Assembly: GCA_026018925.1 (NCBI GenBank)
Contig: JAKSZU010000004.1
Span: 42,174,233-42,238,232 of the forward strand
DNA length: 64,000 nt
Reading direction: 5' to 3'
Source: Tupaia tana
Lineage: Eukaryota; Chordata; Mammalia; Scandentia; Tupaiidae
The translations under genes and the position numbers were made by a program. Shown here piece by piece: positions 57,258 to 64,000 of this stretch. Each line of letters begins with the position of its first letter. Within the stretch, counting starts at the first letter, position 1. The notes beneath the pieces are model-generated. The model saw only the letters and a program-made list of their open reading frames with translations, did not search any database and had not been told where the DNA came from.

Positions 57258-57376
57258 TACTTCAAAAAGTTCATGGGAAATGTGTACTATGAAACATATA
57301 TGCCTGAATTTCAAAAATACACCAAAGTAAACTAATACTTTAATTCCATTTTTCCATAAACTTTCTTTTTAAAGTT
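57258..57376 (+). mobile_element. Palindromic DNA-transposon-like element, nearly complete
   Basis: ACTTCAAAAAGTTCATGGG at the left and TTTTTCCATAAACTTTC, then AAAGT at the right are inverted copies. The centre contains CTGAATTTCAAAAATACACC. Size and structure fit a non-autonomous DNA transposon (MITE). Confidence 0.75.
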
Positions 57377-57605
57377 CATTTATTTATTCCATGAAAAAGG
57401 GAGACAAGAAAGAAAAAGACAGTATATTCCTAATAGGGTTTGACACCATGATCTAAACCTAGCCTTCGGCCAATCCTAGATCATGAGATGTCTGTACTTG
57501 ATGTTCTCAGGAAGCTCTCAGGACATGAACCAGGAACCTTCCCATGTGAGATTACTTTGCAGAACATTGGATTTCACCGCTGAACCAACATTTGGCTTCT
57601 GCACA
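57377..57605 (-). mobile_element. Family B SINE
   Basis: TTTATTTATTCCATGAAAAAGG, GGGTTTGACACCATGATC, GGCCAATCCTAGATCATG, GAACCTTCCCATGTGAG, GCTGAACCAACATTTGGC. Confidence 0.7.
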
Positions 57606-59336
57606 GATTTTTTGAAGTCCTTTCACTTATTTAATGCTAAGGTTCCAATAATATCCTCGTGTTTTCTACCTTGGACTTTATGACAAACTATAAACGCTGC
57701 TGAAGATAAAACCACATTATGGTCTTGAAATTGCTCCCTAACAATTACCAAACACAGCTTAAGGAGCTGCTTCCTTGGCCTATAAAAATGAAGATAATAC
57801 CTTATTCTACCTGTGAAGCATTCCAGATTATGGTAAAAACAAACAAGTAATCAATGTAAACGTATTTGAAAACTTTTAAAAGTGGGATTAAAGCTCCAGG
57901 TTGAACAGGCTTACATCTTCAGTTAACCCCAAAGTTACACTAAAAGGTGAATAAAGGGAAAAAAAAAAAGAGAATAATCCACAATTGACAACGAGAATTA
58001 AAATGAAGATGACAATACATGAAAAGAAATTTTTTGGTGATGGAAAACTGATGGATGACTGGTTACTGACTTAACAAAGAAAAGTAAAGTAGAGAAAGGT
58101 GAAAATTAAGTTCTTTTCAAGGTTGTGACCAAAGAAGCAAGGCATTCTGAACCATAGGCTAGGAAGTCAGAGATTTCAGCTAACTTAATAGGGGTGTAAA
58201 GGGTGTAGATGAAAAGAAGATTGCTTCAAAATTTGTATAAACTGGACCATCTCGACCTCCCATAGTCAGGGCAATTACACCAAAAACTTTAAAGTCAAGG
58301 ACATCATGCCCCAACATGCATAGATATCAGAGTAAAAACGGGGGTTGGGAGAACCCTGAAAAATTTAGCTTTAAAACAATGAAATGCACAACTACTTTTA
58401 CTGTGCATCTACCAGAAAGCTGACAAATAGGCTCTTATCCCACTCAAGATAGAAGATAGGAAGTTTGTTCCCTCTGAAGGAAATATTGGTTCATGTCCCA
58501 ATGACATGACAAAGAGATAATGACATCAAGAGTTCTCAAAGAAAGAAAGGATTACATACACAATCCTTCTACAGTGCTTCAATAGTGCTACATAGAACTC
58601 TGCCAATCAGTTGTCTAGTGACTTCGACTTAGTGATTAAACATAAAGGGTCATCAACTATTAGAGATAAACAAATGAATCTAATAGGAAAAGGAATACCA
58701 AGAAAATAAGAGTGATGCAAAAGCAGAAGAATATTAGTTAAGAAAAAGAAACATTGTTAATGACTTCAGAGAGGAGAAAGTAGAAACTGCAGCCCTGAAA
58801 AATAAAGGATAAGAAAGGGTCACTGGATAATAATTTAAGCGGCCTGCAAAAATAAAAAGGACATTTGAAACATTAAGTTGAGAAATCTTCAGGTAGCTTA
58901 AAGTTAGGATATATATACATAAGTACAGGTAAAAAAAAAGATACTTATTAAATATAGTTTTTTAAAAAAAATTATAAATGAAATAAAATGTAGTCATGTA
59001 TGCTATGTTTTTTCTGATATAATCTTTATAGCAATGATAATATGATCAATGAGTATTTATTAAATCCCAAAATATGATATAATTCTAAGACAGGAATAGA
59101 GAAAGAAAAAGTAGAATACATAGTCATGGGAAGGGGATAAAAGTAAAAATTCACCTTTCATATTTGTATCTCACTAGAAATGCCTTAAATTGAGAAATTG
59201 CTAGATAACAGAATACATATATTATGTAGAAAAATGAAGATACAGGCAGGAAGAGTTATAACTACAAGAGTTGTAAGAAGCTGTAGCCTCTAATAAGCCA
59301 AAAATAGTAGTGGGAAGACCTGTATTAATCTTTGCT
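57606..59336. other. Purine-rich intronic stretch, possible old LINE
   Basis: 57950-58960 is strongly A/G-rich on the plus strand, as in old L1 5' or 3' non-coding sequence. No reverse-transcriptase-like reading frame is visible and I cannot assign a family. Confidence 0.3.
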
Positions 59337-59337
59337 T

Positions 59338-59530
59338 TGGGGGTTCGCAGACACATAGTGGTTAAGGCATTGAAATCCCACACGGAGGACCAGGGTTTGA
59401 GTCTTGGACAGGGCATCTTGCTTTCTTATTTCCTCTCTTTCTCTCTCCATCTCTGGTGAGTGCACATGCCCAATAGCAAATTAAATAATAACAACAATAA
59501 TAAATACAATTAAATAAATAATTCTTAAAA
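59338..59530 (+). mobile_element. Short-form SINE
   Basis: GGGGTTCGCAGACACATAGTGG head, GGGTTTGAGTCTTGGAC, CT-rich run, GTGCACATGCCCAATAGC and tail ACAATTAAATAAATAATTC. Confidence 0.9.
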
Positions 59531-59591
59531 AAAAAACTTTGGCTTTGAAACTGTGCATATGCAATATTTGATAAAAAACAAACACTCAGAG

Positions 59592-59677
59592 GCCAGCAGG
59601 CAATGTAGTGGTTAAGGCCCTGGACTCCACATGTTCAGTCATGGTTCAGGTCTTAGACCTGCCGGCTTGCTTTCTCA

Positions 59678-59733
<56 letters not shown>

Positions 59734-59802
59734 CACATATGTCCTATAGAAAATTTTTAAAATAACAATAAATAAAATTAAATAAAAGTAATTCTTTAAA
59801 AC
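59592..59802 (+). mobile_element. Short-form SINE with long TC tract
   Basis: GAGGCCAGCAGGCAATGTAGTGG head, GGCTTGCTTTCTCAC, (TC)n at 59681-59730, ATATGTCCTATAG, tail AAATAAAATTAAATAAAAG. Confidence 0.92.
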
Positions 59803-59884
59803 AAAAAAATTCAACCTAAAATATAACAAATATTGAACTATAAGCCATTATCAGTTGAAAACATGGTTCTACATGAACCTATTT

Positions 59885-60157
59885 TTTTTTTTTTTCTTTT
59901 TTTGGAGAGGTTTTTTTGCTACAGGGCGTATGTGCTCGCCAGAAAGACAGAGAGAGACAGAGACATAGAAAGCGATAAATCACCCCCCAGGGGGGAATCA
60001 CCACACCACAATCCCTTTTCCTCCATTCTCCTCTTGGGATCTTGGGCACACATGCACAGATGCCTGGTGTGAATTTAAGCCAACAGGTCTGGGACTCGAA
60101 CTGCAGTCGGTCACATGGGAGTTCAGCAACATAGCCATTATACTAACTGCTGGTCCC
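59885..60157 (-). mobile_element. tRNA-derived SINE, young, with target duplication
   Basis: T-run, GCTACAGGGCGTATGTGC, CACCCCCCAGGGGGGAATC, CATTATACTAACTGCTGGTCCC. TGAACCTATTT at 59874-59884 and 60158-60168. Confidence 0.96.
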
Positions 60158-60339
60158 TGAACCTATTTCTTATACGTTGTGTTTGTTCAACAAGGATTCC
60201 AAATTTTCCATGTGCAATATTATGATTGCACATTATCAATCGTAGGCTCAAACTCTCCAGCTTTTGTTTGACATTTTTTGTCTTAGGCCTGTTAGTACCA
60301 AATAACTCTACGGAAACATCATACCTCAATACTCTTCTA

Positions 60340-60560
60340 TTCCCATTTTATTCCTTCCACCTAAAATGTTCTTCCTATCTTTCTTAATTTGGTTTCCTCT
60401 TTTTTGTTCTTTATAATTCAATGTGTATAGGTGTGTTCCTTTCCTAGAAAATTTCCCAAAGTTTGAAATTTAGTTACACGTCATTCTTCTGTGCTTCCAT
60501 AAAGTGTCCTAATCCACCTTACCACTACCATCTACCTGCCAAATGCTAATAATTTAGCTG
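60340..60560 (+). repeat. Possible L2 remnant
   Basis: CATTTTATTCCTTCCACCTA, AATGTTCTTCC, CTGTGCTTCCATAAAGTGTCC resemble the L2 3' end, but divergence is high. Confidence 0.4.
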
Positions 60561-60584
60561 TGAGAGATATTCAAAGATCATCAT

Positions 60585-61000
60585 TGCACCCTGAAGGTTA
60601 CCAGGTATAAAAATGGCAATGCTCTGTACAATAAGGAAGTTAGAATCTAATAGCAGAGAAAAAAATTACATGGAAAACAATAATTATAGATAGAAATAGC
60701 AAAGTAGAAATATAGAAATAGCAAAGGGATAGAAATGTGTTTTTTATCCCTTGAGAGTTTATAGAAAGAAGATATCAGAGAAGGTTTGTTGAATGAGGAA
60801 AGCTTTTGTGAGACTCATTACGTAATTACGGCAGAGGATGAAATGTTCAAGGAGAATAAAACAAAGTCTTAAATAAGTCCATCAGAAAGCAGAAGTCTAC
60901 CAAGGAAGACTAATTAATTTTACTAATGTGCAGAGTAGAAGGTTTAGTTCCAAGGCTTAGAGAAATTTTAATATCATGAACAGGGCAGGGTATTTGAGAA
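60585..61000 (+). repeat. Ancient dispersed repeat remnant (family not named)
   Basis: GGCAATGCTCTGTACAATAAGG, GTTAGAATCTAATAGCAGAG, GAGAAGGTTTGTTGAATGAGG and GAAATGTTCAAGGAGAAT follow the same order as 5010-5440. Confidence 0.5.
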
Positions 61001-61399
61001 AGTATTTTGACACATGTACAGATGATAATAGAGTAAGGAGTGGAAATGAGGAAACTATTGAAAAGGTATTTATGAACACACCGTGAAATAAGCAGTCAAG
61101 AATGCAAAGGAGAAAGACTGTGGAAGACTTCCTAGGTGATAGGCCCTGTAAGGTTTACTGAAAAGCAGAATGTAGGTGAGAGGGAGATGTCATTAGATCT
61201 AAAGTTTTGAAACTCAGTGTCTGAAGAATATAGCACTGTAACAAGAAATACTTTACGTTGGATTGCCAACCATACTTGTAAGTAGAAGGTGAGGTCATTG
61301 ACTGAGATTTGGGAAGGTAAGAAAGGTTAGGGGCTTCATGTATCAGAGTAAAAAAGATGAAAGTTGTGCAGATAAGGTGTGAACTATTTAAGGCTTTTA

Positions 61400-61639
61400 T
61401 TTTATTTTAGCATTTTGCCATAGGGAATGTGTTCTGGCCAGAGAGAGGGAAAGTGAGAAATCACTCCCTCCTCGAACGAGAGATGGCCACACCGCAATCC
61501 CTTCTCCTCCAGTCTCCTTTTGTGATTTTGGACACATTTGTTTGTGTCATGATTTTCAAGCAGCTGGTCTGGGACTCAAACTGAGATCCATTATGTCTAG
61601 GTTAAGTGACTTAACCAACACACCAACTGCTGACCCTTG
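61400..61639 (-). mobile_element. tRNA-derived SINE with perfect target duplication
   Basis: TTTTGCCATAGGGAATGTG, CACTCCCTCCTCGAACGAG, GGTCTGGGACTCAAACTG, CACACCAACTGCTGACCC. TTTAAGGCTTTTA at 61387-61399 and 61640-61652. Confidence 0.96.
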
Positions 61640-61691
61640 TTTAAGGCTTTTAAATACACACCTGCATTAGAAATATTCAATTCCCATTAGG

Positions 61692-61709
61692 GATATATAT
61701 ATATATATA

Positions 61710-61759
<50 letters not shown>

Positions 61760-61791
61760 GTGTATATATATAGAGAGAGAGAGAGAGTGAG

Positions 61792-61824
<33 letters not shown>

Positions 61825-61855
61825 TATATATACATATATACATACATACAAATCG
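61692..61855. repeat. Compound TA/CA/TA/GA/TA microsatellite
   Basis: (TA)n 61692-61718, (CA)n 61721-61748, TA/TG, (GA)n about 61771-61787, (TA)n 61793-61820, then TACATA-rich sequence. The 201-codon minus-strand frame 61687-62292 is made of this tract plus a SINE. Confidence 0.95.
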
Positions 61856-61989
61856 GTAAATATATATGGTATAGATGTGTAGGGAGAAGTAATAATATTA
61901 AATGAGTTTTTGTTCATTTGTTTGCTTGTCTGCATCCAATGAACAATGTCCCATAAGCAAGTAATTTGTGACTTTGTTACCATATGGCT

Positions 61990-62263
61990 CTTTCTTTTTT
62001 TTTTTCTTTCTTTTTTTGGAGAGGTTTTTGCTATAGGGTGCGTGAACTCGCCAGACAGAGAGAGACAGAGAGACAGAAAGCAAGAAATCACCCTCCGGGG
62101 GGATGGCCACGCCACAATCCCTTCTCCTCCATTCTCCTCTCCGGATCTTGGGCATGCACGCACACGCTCCCCGCGTGAGTTTAAGCCTCTGGGTCCGGTA
62201 CGTGAACTGCGGTCGACTACGTGGGAGTCCAGCAACATAGCCATTATGCTAACTGCTGGTCCC
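61990..62263 (-). mobile_element. tRNA-derived SINE, young subtype
   Basis: T-run, GAGAGGTTTTTGCTATAGGG, CACCCTCCGGGGGGATGGCC, GCGGTCGACTACGTGGGAG, CATTATGCTAACTGCTGGTCCC. It is very CpG-rich. Confidence 0.96.
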
Positions 62264-63904
62264 GGGTCTTTCAATTTATAGAAAGAAATCAAGTTTTAAG
62301 ATATGTAAGATTGAAAAAATACAATAGTAAATGAAAACCTTATTTTTAAAAATACTTTTTTAAAACCTCTTTTCAGGATTTATTCAAACTAAAGCCCAGC
62401 TATAAATATGGGCTTACCCTGAACTTTATGCTTCCAAATTCAATATTTAACCTGTGTGCATTTATATAATTCTACTTCTTCTAAGCAGATTTCAGCATAA
62501 CATGAGTCTCTTATTAATCCTTACCACTTCCTACTTCATAGGGGTAAGGTGCCTTTGCTCTGTTATTTGACACAGCACAGTAAACATAGCATCTTGGTGG
62601 CACAATACAGCCTGCCTACAACTCCAGTGTCTCCAATTTTAGTTTAATGCTCATTTTGTAAAAGAAACAGTGTAGCTATTGATTTTAAAAATGTCTCAGT
62701 GCTGTTTTCCATTTGCTTTCCCTGAGGCACAAAGTTAGGAACTGCATATATGATTTCCTTTAAGAAATTTCACAATGCTTATTGCATTGTAGTGCATACA
62801 TCAGGGGTTCAATAAATGTTGACTGATTGACTTGGAACAGGTTGGCACAGTGTTTAGCTACATTTAAAACTCCAAGTGGACTCAGATACTCAGATACTTC
62901 AGAGGGATGACAAAAACAAAGCCAAATTACTTAATTGACCTTAGCTCAATTAGAGTGTGTCTGCCACAAAGATTAATTTAGAAAGATAAATAAAGATTAG
63001 CTTAGGAAAAAATCAACTACTACAGACAGAGTATATGTCACCAAAGTCAAGTCAACTTCTAAGGGGAAATCCTTGAAGGACTAAACCTAAGAACAAGAAA
63101 ATGGTGAACACAAATAGAAAGATAAATGGAGTCTATTTTACATGTGCACAAGACACTAGGAATATTTCCCTCCAGGAGCTCTGTTTGGTGTTCATGCGAC
63201 CTTGCATCATTATAGTTCTTATAAACCCTATACATAAAAGAAAACCCTCCATATGCTAGCTGGATTTGAAAAGTTTATAATAATCGTTCTTTTTAAACTA
63301 TATTTAATAGTTTAGTTGCACAGAAAACAGCATGAGTCATAATCATTACCTAATCATTAAAAGCACTTTGCAGTTGAAATTATTTTCTCTGTCTATGGTA
63401 GGCAATATTTATAAAATCTAAGCAAAATTACTGATTTGAAGTTAAACCTCAAGTTATTAAAACTATTTATTATTAAACAACTTAGCAAATAATTTCACTT
63501 CTACATACCTATGAAGATATAAGTATACAATGATATCAAGGAGCTGAAATAACAAAATATTTTTTCCCTAAGAGAAAAACTGGATTAATTTTTAAATTTA
63601 GAGTCAAAGGCAAAATTTTTTTACTAATAGAATTTACTCCTTTGAACCACATTATATAGCTCCTTCCAAAAATATCTACACCACCCTCCATGGTGCTTGG
63701 GCATATGTCAGTTTTACTTTCAACAGATAGCATCAAATAAAACACACTTCAGCTCCTTTTAATTGCTCTTCTTTAGCCTTTAGAAGATGAGACAACTTAG
63801 TGGACAACTAGAATTCAAAAGGAAAAGACCTGTTAGGAACAAATGTTAGTAAGTTTAAAAAATAGAGGCTGGACAAAAAGATATATACATGTGTAAATGG
63901 TGCA
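62264..63904. other. Intronic sequence, SINE-free
   Basis: A MIR/L2-like tail is at about 62775-62830 (GCATACATCAGGGGTTC, then AATAAATGTTGACTGA). Otherwise nothing recognised over 1.6 kb. Confidence 0.5.
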
Positions 63905-64000
63905 GATTTGTGCGTAAATATGAGAAGTTTTTTTAAAGATTCATGGAAAATACATATAGTGAACTAATTAAATGTTTATTTCAAAATTTTTCTGCACCAA
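63905..64000 (+). mobile_element. Palindromic DNA-transposon-like element, cut by the window end
   Basis: AAAGATTCATGGAAAATACAT, TTATTTCAAAATTTTTCTGC and ACCAA match the left half of the element at 57258-57376 in the same orientation. Confidence 0.7.

Larger units (their letters stand above)
4336..64000 (-). other. NEGR1: NEGR1 intron 1 (3' part, runs off the right end)
   Basis: Everything to the right of exon 2 belongs to the first intron on the minus strand. In mammals this intron is very long. No second exon or alternative first exon with a plausible reading frame is visible. The content is unique AT-rich sequence plus the repeats listed separately. Confidence 0.9.

Noticed and set aside
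61687-62292. 201-codon minus-strand open frame
   Set aside because: It is made of a young SINE read in antisense frame plus TA/CA/GA microsatellite. Similar SINE-frame peptides recur at 18843-19195, 27450-27966, 39796-40083 and 9648-10059.
1-64000. CRISPR array, operon, prophage or other microbial system
   Set aside because: The window is vertebrate intron. Its direct repeats are microsatellites, SINEs or local duplications, and none has regularly spaced unique spacers.
1-64000. Intact L1 or other autonomous retroelement
   Set aside because: No long reverse-transcriptase or integrase-like frame is present; only eroded L2 and solitary LTR remnants were seen.

Overview
This is a mammalian genomic window lying almost wholly inside two introns of one gene. 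The only protein-coding sequence I can support is a single 233-bp exon on the minus strand (4103-4335). It encodes 77 residues of the first immunoglobulin domain of NEGR1 (neuronal growth regulator 1, also called Kilon or IgLON4), in the position I recall for exon 2. The gene runs right to left, so 4336-64000 is intron 1 and 1-4102 is intron 2, both cut by the window ends.

The remainder is AT-rich intron filled with transposon copies. More than 50 copies belong to one tRNA-derived SINE family of about 250-280 bp. Its sense-strand layout is a tRNA-like head with a B box, a middle segment with a GTGCATGCCCAAGATCC-like block and a CCATCCCCC/GGGGGTGATTTCTC block, a CT-rich stretch, a GCGCATGCGCCCTATAGCAAAAACC-like block and an A-rich tail. 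A shorter, differently tailed form and a second, older SINE family are also present. There is no Alu, B1/B2, CAN, BovA or equine SINE, so primates, rodents, carnivores, ruminants and horses are unlikely. Abundant tRNA-derived SINEs that include a true head-to-tail dimer fit the CYN SINEs described for colugos (Dermoptera). I recall this rather than having checked it, and I hold the species call at about 0.5.

Layout: 1-4102 is intron 2, with two SINEs at its far end and none near the exon. 4103-4335 is NEGR1 exon 2. 2048-8147 is a 6.1-kb SINE-free block centred near the exon. From 8148 on, SINEs occur every 0.5-2 kb, with dense clusters at 14.1-16.15, 18.55-19.2, 27.4-27.9, 32.9-33.9, 37.5-38.8, 47.8-48.4, 50.5-52.1 and 54.35-55.1 kb. 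Older layers are MIR and L2 remnants, three MaLR-type LTRs (one split by three SINE insertions, each with its own target-site duplication), one unclassified solitary LTR candidate, three copies of a palindromic DNA-transposon-like element, and an ancient dispersed repeat I could not name. Microsatellites (TA, CA/TG, GA/TC, TTTC) are common, and many sit in SINE CT-rich regions or tails.

I found no intact LINE, RNA gene, CRISPR array, promoter or second gene, and no novel coding system. The open frames other than the exon are SINE- or microsatellite-derived or look like chance. The observations most worth following are the SINE biology (dimer with one target duplication, matching 3'-truncated copy, nested insertions), the palindromic element, three local duplications outside known repeats, and the long SINE-free intervals as candidate regulatory intron sequence.
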